In this document: in pieces, positions 36,401-48,639 of the stretch | Numbering within the stretch: the first letter of the stretch is position 1 | Layout of the letters: every line of letters begins with the position of its first letter | From: Pilatotrama ljubarskyi | Taxonomy: Eukaryota > Basidiomycota > Agaricomycetes > Polyporales > Polyporaceae | DNA: 64,000 bases | Assembly: GCA_022385805.1 (NCBI GenBank) | Contig: MU277681.1 | Coordinates: 134,160 to 198,159 of the forward strand | Direction: 5' to 3' | The notes under the pieces: model-generated | Database searches by the model: none | The model's input: only the letters and a program-made list of their open reading frames with translations | Told to the model about the DNA's origin: nothing | Made by a program: the position numbers and the translations under genes

Positions 36401-37520
36401 CGTCCCCGACATGTTCTTCGACGAGGTCTCCGCGACGACCTCCGTCCGGGACTCCATGTCGTCCTCCATGTCGTCCATCTACTCCTCATACCATCGCCCT
36501 GCGTCCACCTCTGTCCGTAGTTCGACGTACACTGACTCGGACAGCGCCTCCTACATGGGCGACGACCTGCCCGACCCCTCGCTGTTGTCCCCGCTCCAGC
36601 AGCACATGTACCACGGTGGCTTCCACCTCCCACGTGGGTCAATGCCGATGCCCCCGCTGGACGACAATCGCTCATTGTCATCAGCGACGTCCTACAGCTC
36701 CCTGCGCACGCCGAGCCTCAGCCGGCATTCGTCCGTGCAGTATCTGGGCTCGCCACCCGTCAGTCCGACGGCTTCGTACCTCTCCTCGCCTTTCGAGGGC
36801 CCTGGCTCCGGCCAGCAGTCGAACTCCAAGTCGCTGGGCGTGATCGAGGAGGCGCGGTACGGCGAGGACCAGGAGCTCCGCCGCGTCCCCTCGGACGACG
36901 CGCGCACGATCAGCATGACGACGCCGTCGGGCCCGTCCTTCCCGCCCGCAGACACGTTCGTCATGCGCAAGCCTGAGCCGCGGTATCCCTCGTATGGGGT
37001 GCCCCTCCAGCGCAGGCTTCCGGAGCTCGAGAAGCTCAGGATCAACACGCAGACGCCAGATTCTCCCAGGTCTTCTGCTGCCGCGCGGAGTGCGCAGTCG
37101 CCCCCGCACCCACCCGTTCCCGTGTCCCCGGTTCTTTCGGCAAAGAGCAACTCTTCTGGCGGGTCGTCCCACAAGGCCTCGGCGCCCAAGTCCGGGCTCG
37201 GGAAGCTGTTCGGCCGCGGCGATAAGGACAAGGACAAGGACCGGGAGTCGAAGAAGAGCGGCTCATCCGGGTCAGTGCACCACTCGAACCAGAGCGTCGC
37301 GTCGTTCGACCTCGGCACGGGCCTGTCTAAGGCGGAGGAGAAGCGGCTGAAGAAGGAGGCCGCGCGGGCGCGCACGGAGCGCCTCGCGCAGGACCTCGCA
37401 GACAAGGCGAAGAAGCGCGCCGAGGCGGCCAAGGCGGCCAAGTCGGAGCGCGTCAAGCAGAAGACGAGCCGCGCGTGGGAGGAGGAGGGCGGCATGTACG
37501 AGGGTATCTCGTACTTCTGA
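33447..37520 (+). CDS. Kelch-repeat and BTB domain protein (Ral2/LZTR1-like)
   Basis: Exons are 33447-33515, 33568-33609, 33663-33801, 33855-34402, 34461-35413, 35504-35522 (19 nt), 35592-35814, 35869-36009 and 36064-37520, giving 1196 aa. The first 430 residues hold kelch repeats (LIIFGG, NDVRLFDLTTRRW, LFIIGG, DDVYIFDLNTKTW, FVVFGN) that form a beta-propeller. A BTB-like domain follows (MADFEIICDDGRRIKCSRKL, then YFYSMALITPLQHAP, HAMHRAL). The last 600 residues are a disordered Ser/Pro-rich region with polyproline, closing with a basic Lys/Arg/Glu coiled coil. The architecture resembles S. pombe Ral2 and metazoan LZTR1, which act around Ras. The two 54-nt introns (35815-35868, 36010-36063) are in frame and have no stop, so retention would still give protein. 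Confidence 0.85.
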
Positions 37521-38392
37521 TCGGCCTGCAGTCTGGCTCTGGCTATAGATGCGTTCCGGTTCGTGGATTCTCTCTACCATCCCTGGCCTGTCCCTACCTG
37601 TCGCTATTCTCACCGTTACTCTCTTACCCCGCTTTACCGCCATCCCTCTACGTCTACCTACCTCTTGCCTACGTGTCTTGATTTGTGCATAGTTGCTTAT
37701 TGCCCCGGGTGTGCGTGGTGATATATTATCTGTAGGCTAGTGTGCTACCTTTCCCTCGTTGTTCCACCATCTCGCGTTGTAGTATACATACCAGATGTGC
37801 TCGGTAATTCGTGCGCCTTGGGCTGAGGGGGGGGATCTGTCCCCTAATCTGGTTTATCGCCTATCCGATGCAATGCTATGTGTTGTTGTTGTGCCTTTAC
37901 CAACCACGGACAGGCGTGCAACGCGGTATGTTCCGTCATTGTGATATCGGACGAATGCATTCGGGCAAGCATACAGAGCAGCATAGCGTGAAGTAACGTA
38001 CATATTCCTCGGCGGGATTCCAGCGGCGTGTCGACAGCAGAAGTAGAGACCGGAGGGGCGCACTGACCGGACAGTGCCATCTATTCCGACGCTTCACAGT
38101 AACGCATCGACCTCGTCGCGAAAGTCTTGAGATGAGGGTGCAGGCACGGGATCGCCGGGTTCTGGCACATGAGCGATACCCATGACGTCCAGGACGACTG
38201 GCATGGCGCGGGCAATCACTCGTCGGGGTTCGGACGGACCAGGGTCTGCTGGATTTGGCATTGGACGATCCCGCGCCGGAGGAGGCACAAGCAGCGGGAA
38301 GTCTGCGACGGAAGCGAGGTCAGGTTCACGCAGGGGGGAAGGTGGAGCAGGCGCGACCCCCACGGGATCCGGGGGAACGATAAGATGGTTGA
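37521..38392. other. Convergent intergenic region
   Basis: 3' regions of the kelch gene (+) and the RING ligase gene (-). A 108-codon minus-strand frame (38094-38420), rich in Pro and ending in an acidic tail, overlaps the last ligase exon. It could be an alternative C-terminus of that gene, but I prefer the spliced ending at 38393. Confidence 0.45.
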
Positions 38393-40170
38393 CTAGAGGA
38401 TGTAGTTGAACGGTCTGCATGACGAGATTGTGCTTCGAAGATTACTTACACTCCTTGGCGTGTGCTATAATGTCCTGGAGGTAAGTAGTTGAACGATCTG
38501 ATGCAAAGATACGACGTACCGTGGTCCTTCTGTCTTGGACACTGGCTGCCTTGTGGGCAATCTGGACGGGCCATTATGTGCTCCTCGAGGAAGCCTTTCT
38601 TGCGCTCTCGGATCCACCAATCTCGGAGGCCGTACAACAGTACCTCCGCCGCGCACATCCTGCATATCCTAGTACGTGGCGCATTCGGGTCCGGATCGAC
38701 GCCACCAGGTACAGGGTGGAGGTCCATGAAGAGCTCTAGCTCAATGAGAGGAGCGAATTGCCGTGGCTGACTCTGAATGTGCGCGACGATCTGAAGGGAA
38801 AACACAGGGATCGACATTACTCCACGATGGCTTGGGATGCCAGGCCACTCACCTCTCGGTAGATATGCCTCGGCGATAGACCTTGAGCGGTCAGATAGTC
38901 TAGCATTATATCGACCTCGACGGTATTGCCGTCGAAGCACTCGTAAACCTCGCCACACTGAATGAGATCACTCAAATCGGAGAAGCCATGTGGATGTTGC
39001 ACGGCAAGGGGCGCGGCGACGCAGCGGTGAGGGATGCCAATTCCGCAGAACGACACCTGGCAGAAGTCACACCTGGTGGTGGTCGGTGCTTGTAATGCGA
39101 GCAGGTTCTCACTGCACATTGCAATTAGGTGGTCCACGATGTCAAGATAGCCAGTCACGTACCAGTTGCCGCAGGTTGCATGACCAGGAGGATTGCCGTC
39201 CTCAATGGGCCATGCGTGGGCAGGGTCAACGTCAGGGTCTGTGATAGGCTGCGGACATCTCCACCCCCACTGATTCCCCGGTACGCAGTGCGGGCAAGGC
39301 GTGACATAGAGTCGGTTGGCCGCTGGGACGTTTGGCTCGGGCGAAGCCTGCCTAGGGCTCGGTATCTGCACAGAAGTAAGTGAACGCGCATGCTGCTGCG
39401 AGCAACGTACGCACTCTCAGATGTACTCCCGGGTGATAGATTGCGTCCGCTTGCATCCGTTCAGAGACCGACCGTGCTTTACCTGGGGCATGGCGTAGCA
39501 GAGTATCTACCACTGTCTGCAAAGGCCGAGAGAACGAGACGCTCGTCGATACAGTCCTGCATGCTGGACAGCTCGTACCGCCGTTCTATACAGGGCATGA
39601 GTTAGCATGCGACCGAGGTGGGCAGCCAGAGGAGGTGGCACTGGTCCTTCCACAGGATGGTCATTCCGCAAAAGTCCGACTCATTCGCAGCTGAGGACCA
39701 CACCAGACCGCACCGCGCGGGTCTGGCAGAATGGGTCATCGACTAGGGGAGGACTCACTCGTATCCATAACGTTACGCAACTAAACGACGACGGCCTTTA
39801 GCACCCTGCCCGTTCAAAGCAGGCAGTGTAGCACTCACCTCCCGCAAAAGAAATGCTGGCATGGCGCGACTACCACAGGCCGATACACGATCGCAGAGCA
39901 GCAGCCGCACTGCAGCTCTTCCTCGAGACTGTCCGCAAGCGCCTCGCCGTCCACCCTCCCTCCGCCGTCCGGCTCAGCTTGGCCAACGGCATCTTCGCTC
40001 TCCTCCCGCGGCCTCTTATTGCTTGTCTCGCCTTCGGGCACATCCTCGAACGCTTCCGACGCGCTGCGCTTCAGAGGCGCGGTGGCGCTGGACGAAGACC
40101 CCCCCGGCGGGTCAATGGAATGGTTTCTCGAGCCGTCTTCGGTGACCGGGTCGGGAACAGCGGCATCCAT
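38393..40170 (-). CDS. CHFR-like RING E3 ubiquitin ligase
   Basis: Exons are 40170-39839, 39780-39759 (22 nt), 39585-39415, 39365-38853, 38790-38520, 38464-38452 (13 nt) and 38414-38393, giving 447 aa. The N-terminus is low complexity and acidic. A RING finger follows: CGCC, then CQHFFCG, SC from the 22-nt exon, and CPAC. The distal half is the Cys/His-rich region typical of CHFR (CPHC, ATCGNW, CDFCQVSFCG, CRMC, CPQGSQC), ending HAHAKEPFNYIL. It should transfer ubiquitin to nuclear or mitotic targets. Unlike animal CHFR, no FHA domain is seen. The last two exons are tentative because the final intron would be only 37 nt. A stop at 38446 by read-through is the main alternative. Confidence 0.8.
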
Positions 40171-40785
40171 GTCAACGAAAAGCAAGTTCTCTCGTAACGA
40201 CCGGTCTCTCAGGCAAGATGGTGGTTGGTGGCTAAGAGAGCACGATTATTGTGACCGCCTAATTAGGGCTGGAATTATAGTAGACGCGCGTCACACGATG
40301 TGATGCTCATGATCAAGGTTGGCGCCCAGCACTTCGGTTCCGACCACAGCCTGCAGCGCAACGCAGAGCAGGGGCAGAGGCAGTGAGCGGAAGGTATACT
40401 GATGCCTAGAAAGTGTGTAGGTACGCAATGTGAGGCGTGGGTAACAATACATACGTGGAGTCCTAGGTTGGACGGACGGGATATGCGATAAAGTTACAGA
40501 TATATATGTAGCTGCGAGGCGTGAAGCCATGAAACGCAAGAGGAGGCGAAGACCAAGGTCAAGCACATCATGTCCGTGTGCTATGCTATGATATCGTACG
40601 AAGCCTATGAAACATGTTCCGCCAACACGAAGAGGGGATGATATGATATGAGCTGAATAAAAGGGATATAGTGTACCGCGAAAGCAGCGACAAGTGCAGC
40701 ACAAAGCAATGTAAGGGGCGACGTACAGACGTATGGAAGGTATCCTGTATGGCGGTGTTTGGATCGCCATGGTATATTTTCAGTT
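40171..40785. other. Intergenic between two minus-strand genes
   Basis: 615 bp between the start of the RING ligase gene and the stop of transcription factor 2. It holds the ligase promoter and the factor's 3' region. No exon is recognised. Confidence 0.5.
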
Positions 40786-43700
40786 CTATGTTTGCGGATG
40801 GACCCCAGGGACCTCCTGGATAGGCGGAGCGGAAGGGGACGCGGAGGAGGTAAGAGGGACGCCGGCCGCGCAACAAGAGTTGACGAGCTTCCGGTGTAGA
40901 TCGTCCCACCGACGTCTCTGTTCTGTTTCGTTTACGTGATTCGAATCAATGAGCACGTAGGCTACCATTACGATAAGAAGCAAACTTACCCGGACAGGGC
41001 CACAAGCCCATCAGGTATTCCACCGGCCGTGAGAGCGCCTTTGCGACATCGAGGGCAAGGGTCAACGACTGATCGTAGGACCAGAGAGTCAACGCCCTGG
41101 AACGCAGGATGCCCGTGCGCGAGAGTGGCCACGTCGCAAGGGTCAGGGCAAAGGCACAGAGCCAGGGCGAATCCGCAAGAAGTGAAGGTACGTCCAGCGG
41201 CAAAGTCAGGCACATGAATGCGGGTGCACACGCACGACGAGCACGCACCTCTCTATCTGGGACATGAACCAGAACAGCAGGAAGGGCCGCTTGGCTAGGC
41301 TCGCCGCCGGTAGACCCGTGACGGACGGCAGGCCAGCGTTCAGGACGCGCTTTCCTAGCGATGCTAGGGTACTGACTATCCGTCGGAAATTACGAGGGGA
41401 AGGACGACACCAAGGCCACAATCAGCGACATCTCAGTGAATAGAGAGTGTATGCGGTACGTACGCCATTCATCTGCCTTCCTCCGATAGAAGAGCAGGTT
41501 CGCGTGCCTACAACGATCAACAGCGCAGTCATCAGTACACCACCACCCACAACTCGCGTCTCTGCCGGAGAGCCTCGAGGAGAATTTACGTACGCAGTCG
41601 GTTGCGGCAAGCACCGCTGAAACTCGTATGCGATGCACATACGCGAGCTGGTCATACAGGTCCACGCGGCGGCACGTCAATTCCGGACAGCGACACGAGC
41701 GCAGGCGGCCAAGAGAAATCGGCGCATCAGTCAAATGAGATAATTTCCCCGTCAGTGTACATAAAAATGAAAGAGCATGGGATTCGGCCACTCACTTGAA
41801 CAGAAGTTCCCGTCCCTGGAACAAGAACGACCGCTCAATCCTGCAGGTATGGCGCTTGAGCGCCTCCTCGATGGCGTCGATCTCGCGCCACGCCGCCACC
41901 GCAAACGCCGCCTTTTCCGCATCAGGCAACGTCGTGTCCGCGCGCATGCGAATGCAGCTGTTCCACATCAGCATCGCGCGGATATACAGTGCCCAAACGG
42001 AGTCTTTGTCTGGCGGCGGTATGGCGGACAAATCTCCGGGGCCGTCCGCGTACGTGAGCGACTCGCCGGGGAAGAGGAGCGCATACTGGCATTTTTCCAG
42101 TCGAACACACGTCAGACCCTCTGGCGTAGAAGGGAAGCTCAACATGAAAATGTCGAAACTCACGTTCCTCGGGTCCATCAAGAACAGCTGCTGGACCTCC
42201 ATCTCCGGATTGGCGGCGGTGTACGAGCTGTGGCCCGCGGTGAGCATGACACTGCTCCAGACTAGCCGCCTACATTCCTCCTTCCGGATCTCGCTCTCTG
42301 TCCACTGGCTCTGCCAAGTCGGCGTCATATCCCAGAGCGGTGCGAACTCGCGGACCATCGGCCACGTATGACCCAGAGTGAACGACATGCAGCTGCACGG
42401 CGCGTTCAAGACCTGCTGCTGCTGCTGCTGCTGATGTGCATGGACAGGGTCAGAAGGGTATGGCTGCGCGGGCAGCTGGGAGTCCGGAGGAGGCGGGGCG
42501 AATGGGAGGCTTTGCGGGTGAGAGTAGATCAGCGCACGCGGCTGCTCGAGTTCCTGAGCGGACAGCAAGGCGGGTGACTGCTCTGGCCTCCATGACTGGA
42601 CGAGCTGTAGCTGACCGTTGGTAGGATGCGGCTGCGCACCGTCGTGGACGTGGACAGAGACGTCCTGCACCGAGGGCTGACGCAACGGGCGCGCAAGCGC
42701 GTTCGTGACTGCCGGCACGCCCGTGATAAAAACGGATGCACGCGGGTCTTCCGCGTCTATCAACAGCAGGCCCATGGCGCGAAGGAGCGAGTCGAGCATG
42801 CCCATCGATGAGCGGACGCGTGCCGTCGAATGTAGCGGGTGAGCACAAATCTCAAAGAATGCGATAAGCTGCAGCACGCCGGTCCTCTACCGTCAGAAAG
42901 AAGTCGGTATGAATTTCTGAGCGGGGACACTCACCCATGCGGCTTGGACCAGACTGTGGTCGATCCAACGCGAGCTCAAGCTCGCCTCCAGCGCAGCTTG
43001 CGCCTGGTCCCTCAATTTCAACGCCCGGTGCCTCCCCCGGGCCCCTAGCTCTCCCTCGTGGCTCCTAAAGAAAGTGGCAAGCGCCAGTGCGCTCAGAATC
43101 AAACTCGGCTGGATCCTGTGGCGGGCCCGCGGATCCAGCAGCGTCCCAAAGAACCGCGGCAGATTGATAAAATTCAGCCAGTACGGGGACGCGCGGAAGA
43201 TCGCCCGGAGATCAGCCGTGATGCTCTGCGTCGTGACCTCCCGCACGCCAGGGGGCATGTTGAGCGCGATCTCGTGCGCCGGCACGCCGAAGTCGCCCTC
43301 GCTCGCGTACAGGGCCAGGAGCGCGTCCCACCAAGTCTCCCGCGTAAACTCGAGGCCCGGGTCCGCCGCGATCACCTCCTTCCGCTCGACCTCCTTCTCG
43401 ATGTACTCGTACTCCCCTTCATCACCTCCCACCTGACCGAGCGGATGTTCGTACGGGACGGGGACACCCACGGCATACCCGACGGGGACGGGCACGTCGG
43501 ACAGAGGTGACCCGAGCGGGATCGCTTCATAAGCGGCCGCTGGGGTCTATGTGGGCAGGGTGAGCGGCAACATTGATGTCGGCTAACGAAGTTGATGGAC
43601 CTACGTGCGAATGGAGCGTACCACCGGAGAGGATAGTGCGGTCATGACTCTGCGCATAATGGCTGCCGATGCCGCCAGAGGCCGGGGGCAGGTCCTGGCG

Positions 43701-44726
43701 GTGCCTGTTGTACTGCCCGGCCCCGACCTCCTGGATGATCGTCAGGCCTTCATGCTGCGACACGCCTGCGTCTGGCATGAACGAATGAGCCGTCGGACTG
43801 AAAGAAGCCGATTTATAGTCTACGGGGCTCGTGCTCGCGCTCTGGGAGGACTCAAAGGCCTGACCCGTCGCGTCAATGGGAGGGGGCCTCCTACGTCTGC
43901 GCGGCTTCTCTCCAGGACCAGAGTTGGAGCGTTGACGCGCCCCCGGAACCCTATCGGGACCCCTTCGCTTCGGAGCCGTGTCATAGGAACAGAGCTGGGG
44001 ATTCTCCGCCCTGCGACTGCAATTGTGGCATACTGGCTTCGCGCCGTCGCACCTGATCTTCCTGCCACGGCTGGCGGGGACGGGCGGGTAAGGATGGCGC
44101 GTCAGAGCGTGATGTACTCGATGAGCTCACCATTGGACACACGCTACGTACACACGCGTGCGCGGTTTCCCCTGCGTGGTCAGAGGCTGATCTGGAGCCA
44201 ATTCGAGCCGTGGTTTTTCCCTCCGCGAACGGCCCGCCGATGATCCAGAAGTACCAGAACGCATGGAAGAAGACGCTATGTTCGGGGCCATGTACTGTCC
44301 GTGGGAGGAACTCGACCCGGGCGGCCCATGCCCCAGGGGAGCTTGGTATCCAGCGGGAACGCCTACGTCGTGATTTGGCTGGTCAAGACGCGGGCGGAAG
44401 GTGTCCGGGGCAGGCGCAGGATATTGCCAGAGCTGTTCCCTCGCTTCGTGGTGTTGTTGTGGGTGCGGAAACGCGTCGCCTGAATATCCGGCGCGCGAAT
44501 ACTGCTGCTGCGGGTCGTCTTCCCCGTGGTGGAACATACCAGAAATGGACGCCGCCGCCGAGTCTGCCCTCCCATGGCTGCTAGCGTCGAAGCTCGCGCT
44601 TCGTGACGGAAAAGACTGGTACGGGTATGTGGAAGTCGCCGGTCCCGAGGTGTATGTGGGGGAAACGTCCTGGGCGGAGTACGAGGCTCGATTGTTGGAG
44701 AGCGGGAACGGATGCGTGCTGGACAT
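40786..44726 (-). CDS. Zn2Cys6 fungal transcription factor 2
   Basis: Nine exons: 44726-44131, 44070-43605, 43546-42935, 42886-41796, 41647-41594, 41507-41464, 41375-41249, 41096-40990 and 40922-40786, giving 1077 aa. About 185 residues of Ser/Pro/Gln-rich sequence precede the Zn cluster, which an intron splits inside its second Cys codon: ACVQC, then RGRKIRCDGAKPVCHNC and QLCSYD. A basic APKRRGPDR linker and a disordered region follow. The fungal_trans-type regulatory half includes ITADLRAIFRASPYW, FFEICAHP, a polyglutamine run encoded by a CAG repeat (about 42413-42433), and ECRRLVWSSVML. The C-terminal part (RRKADEW, LFWFMSQIER, YLMGLWPCP) is recovered from short exons. Its targets are unknown. 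The start of the fourth exon (42886 versus 42868) is uncertain. Confidence 0.88.
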
Positions 44727-47700
44727 GGTGTTATATGAGATGGGTGCAGTGTATGCGCGTGCTTGATCGAGTTTAGCCTTGGCGACTGCACCCGGAGAGC
44801 GAGGATGATGGTCGCGGGGTGCGGTGGGGGTTCTTGGACGGCCGGCTGCTGTAGGAAGAGGTGAGTAGAATGCGGAGCCGGGTGTGGGCTGGTGCAGCGG
44901 ACGAAATGGGTGTCACTGGGGGTGTTGGAACGAGAGCGGGGTTGAGAGAGCGACTGGGGGAAGCTGAGGGCGAAGCGTGGATGGTCGAGGGCGGTTGGAT
45001 AAATAACATCTGGCGAGGCAGAAAGAAGCGGAGGCCATATTTGAATACACACTCGACGAATCGCCTCCTTTCGGATTAGTTTGTCCATTTTCCACTTTCA
45101 CTTATGTAAACCACTAATTAACCCGCAGAAGCGGCAGGGAAGCTCCTCCCTGCGTTCTCCCCTCTCCTCAACCCTCCTCCTGCTCGCCCTCCCGCCCTCT
45201 GCTGCCGCTCATCTCTCTGCCCTCACGCAGGTTACCTCGCGCGCAACTCACCGCGCGCTGGCGGCTCGTCGGGGCCTCGTATCTGTCGCGGTTCTGCAGC
45301 GGATATGCTCGCTCATGTGCGCGGAGTAGGTTCAGCGCCCCGGGCCGAGCCGAGATCCGTCTGCTGCTGCCAATGGGCGTCGTCCGGAGTGCGGGAACTC
45401 TTCTCAGGTTCTCTCCCAGGCAGAATCGTTTTCCCCACTTCCCACCTCTGCGCGATTCGCCAGTTCGAGCCCAGTCGACGTTCGACGTCCTCTATCGCAC
45501 CTGGGGGTCTGTTCGACATATGTCCTCTTCTCTCATGCACCGCACGGCGGTCGACGTCTCGACCCTGGACCATGCGCGGCGACTCCTTGTTCCAACTCTC
45601 CCGCACATGTGGACCTCCAATCCCCGCCTTCTCGCACAGCATGCCGGCCCACGCTCTACACGGGGGCTCGCCCTCTCCCAGTGCTTGATATATCTCGCGT
45701 TGCTCCCTGTCAAGCGCAGCTGTCTGCCTCTCTAAAGCCCCCGCGTCATCTGCGTCTTCCCGCTCCCCGACTCCCAATCGAATGTTCTCTCCTCGCCCCT
45801 TCCTACGCCACCTTGTTGTTCGTCAGTGTTTCAGACCCCCGCTATGACGGTACCGGACACGTAGGTATGCATTCTCTTACTGCATAGGACCTGCCATAAG
45901 CGGTATGCCGTCACGGCCATGTCGCGATGGGCCTCGCAAACGCGCTTTCTGGACCGTCGAATGCTCGTCTCCCATTCGTTCCCGGATAAACGTCGCTATC
46001 TCAGGCCACCGTGGATGATACAACGGTGGGAGAGAGCGGCCCTTTCCTGTCCCTGCTGCTCTTGCTCAGAATGGTCAAGTGCGAGCTGCGCTCCAGACCT
46101 GTCAACTCTCATGTCCTTCTTAAGCCTCGGCATGGTAAGAGAGTTACTTTGAGCACTCCCTGATTACCTTCAGCCGGACAGCGCATCGTCATCAAACGCA
46201 ACACGCGCTACTGCATTCCTAGGAGCGGACTCGATCTTCGCGTTCCATGCCCCGTGCGGACGTCAATTTGGCGCTCCGCCTTGGGCAATCTGTGTCTGAC
46301 ACTGACAGTCGGTGCCATATGAACAATGCTCTGTGCTTTTCTCACCGCTCGCTCTCGGAACCTGCTGTCATGTCGGACCTTCGCGCCTGTCTAGGTGGCT
46401 CTGGCTATCATCACGCACGAACTCGCGAAGAGGTAAGATTATGGGGCGCATCGCGCTGCCGTTCTGGAACGAGGCTGGAATGAGGCGTATCCAATCTTAT
46501 TGTGTTGAGAAGGCTTCGACCAATCTGTCACGGGGGAGGCACTAGGCTATTTGCCGGTCATCGTTTATGGTCGTGGAACATCCGCGGGACGAGAGCGGCC
46601 CAAGGCCATCTTCGGCGATCAAGATTCCAAGACTGTAAATTGGTGAGTACCGCATCTCCGGATGTCGTGTGGGAGGAATTCAGTTCTGAACAAAGACAGA
46701 TAGACTGCCGAAGTATCATCAAAGGCTCTAATAGCGGCATCGCTGCCAGCTCCAGGCATGTCGAGGCAGGGAGGTCTCTGGATCCCTCTGGGTACCACGT
46801 TTTGGAACGTGTGCGCGCAGAGAACCGCCGTGCGAAGCGCCGTGGCAGTCTTCCGGACGTTGGTGCCGTTAGCGACATGTATGTCTTTATTGCGCATTGC
46901 CGGCGAGCGGCGCAATACATCTCGGAGGATGTATCGCGGGAGGCCGGGAGAACGCAGGGCCCCGCACGCCGGGTCAGGTCACGTCACGGTCTCTTCCAGG
47001 AAGTGGCCAGGCGGAGCGTCCTATCAGGCGTTTGGACGGCAGGGCTTGCGTGGATTTCGCGCGCACGAGGACCATTGACGTCAACGGGCGCAGAAGGTGC
47101 GGTAAATAGAGGTCGGTCGGGGGTCGATGCGGGGGCGAGGCCTTTCCAGCTCTCATCTGCCTGGGGCGCGATGCGCTGCGATCATACTGAGCTGTGGGCA
47201 ACGTAGGATCGACACCGACGCCCACAACTCCCAGTGCTCTCGGCGCGGGTGCAGTTTTTACCCCTGTCTTAATGAACAGGATCCGCCACGTCGGTCGACG
47301 GCCGTTGACGTCGACGAATGCGCCGGGTGTATCGCGACTGCATCCGATCCGCTCTGCTCGACGTTTGCCGGTGCTGTTTGGTGCGTGTTAGGTTGCCGGG
47401 CGGGGATCCGGGCGGCGTTTTGTTCGATGCTGGGACGACTCGCAGATCGGTCGGTGCGGACGTGCAGTACGCTCCGTAGCATGGAAGGTGCGTGTCCGGG
47501 TCCCTCGAAGTCGCCTCTGTCGTTTAACGTGTCCGGGCGCCAGGTTCCCTGATGATGTGGGGGGCGTGCACTCTCACCAAATGTACGGCGGTGCCGACGA
47601 ACGTCGCCGAGTAACCCCCAGGGGCGTCAGTGCGAGCCAGCCTGACGCTGTACGGTTTGATACTCCTTGACGCGCCTCGGCGATCTGCAATCAAGCATCA

Positions 47701-48639
47701 ATATCAATACCTCGTGCACGTCTTCCCCCGGTTAGAGGAGTACCATGTACGACCTTCATTCTCGACTCGAAATGCTGGCCCTCCGCCAAATTTGTGAAGC
47801 AAGCTGCAGTCCGCGGCGATGAGTTCGGGAGTCGGGCGCGAACTCGATCAGGTGATCGTGCATGCGACGCGTCTCACCTTCCTTTTCGGGAGACGCTAGG
47901 AGCGCAGAGGGCTGCTGGGATCATCCGCCACGACAATCAACTCTTCGCCGCAACGCATCATGCGACTACACTGCCATCTGCAATGTCCACACCAGGAACA
48001 ACGTTTAGGTACTGTGACCTCGCGCACCGTGTGGCCGAGTCGTTAGGTCAGGGCGCACTTCTACCATAAGCAGCTCTGGTTCGTGGCAAAGTGCTGACGA
48101 ACCCTTCGCTCGCAGACCTTCGTCCGGCCTTGGCTGCAGCGGCAACGTTCTTCGGAAGTCCTCGGTGTCCCTACGCGCTGTCGCTGACCGGCAGGACGCA
48201 TGCTGCGGTCCATCACATGGATACGCTGAACCGTGCATGTCTGGGAATGCTGATGCGCGGCGAGTGATGCAACCGTCGGCGAGCTGTGCGCCCCCTGCGT
48301 CCAAGGACGCAATGCCGTGCTTGGCCAGGATAAGCGCACTCACGAGCATGTCCTCGGGACCCGTTCCTGTACCTCCGCCGCCTCTCTCCCCTTCTCCTGG
48401 ATTCGCGTGGTCGACCGGGCTGCTCTTAGATTCCATTCGCGACCGTTCTTGGCTCCTCAGCTGAGCAGGTTCTCTCTGGCTATTTAACGGTCGCAGGCGT
48501 CCGCTTCTTTTCATTATCGTCGTCGTCGCCGTCGTCTCTCCGGCTCGCACAGAGGCTCTTGCAGCAAAACCTCCGCCCGAGGTCCCTCGACATACGTCCG
48601 CTGTCACGACCCCGCCGTACGACCCTCATTACGCCCACT
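44727..48639. other. Long intergenic region, no gene recognised
   Basis: 3.9 kb between divergent genes (transcription factor 2 - and lipase +). A CT-rich leader-like stretch lies near 45130-45240. Frames of 120-234 codons (for example 46502-47206 +) show no domain, no splice-linked extension and no codon bias, so I do not call them. A TATA-like TATTTAA at 48481-48487 lies about 155 bases before the lipase ATG. Confidence 0.5.

Noticed and set aside
34629..37495. Minus-strand frames of 300 and 267 codons antisense to the kelch/BTB gene
   Set aside because: They are shadows of real exons with no recognisable domain.
38094..38420. 108-codon Pro-rich minus-strand frame as separate gene
   Set aside because: It overlaps the end of the RING ligase model and has no independent start context. 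At most it is an alternative C-terminus.
46502..47206. 234-codon plus-strand frame upstream of the lipase
   Set aside because: There is no domain, no exon continuation and no codon bias. It is isolated in a long intergenic tract.
48019..48090. tRNA-like D-arm sequence (TGGCCGAGTCGTT)
   Set aside because: An A-box-like match is present, but no proper B box or pairing acceptor stem follows, so it is not called as a tRNA.
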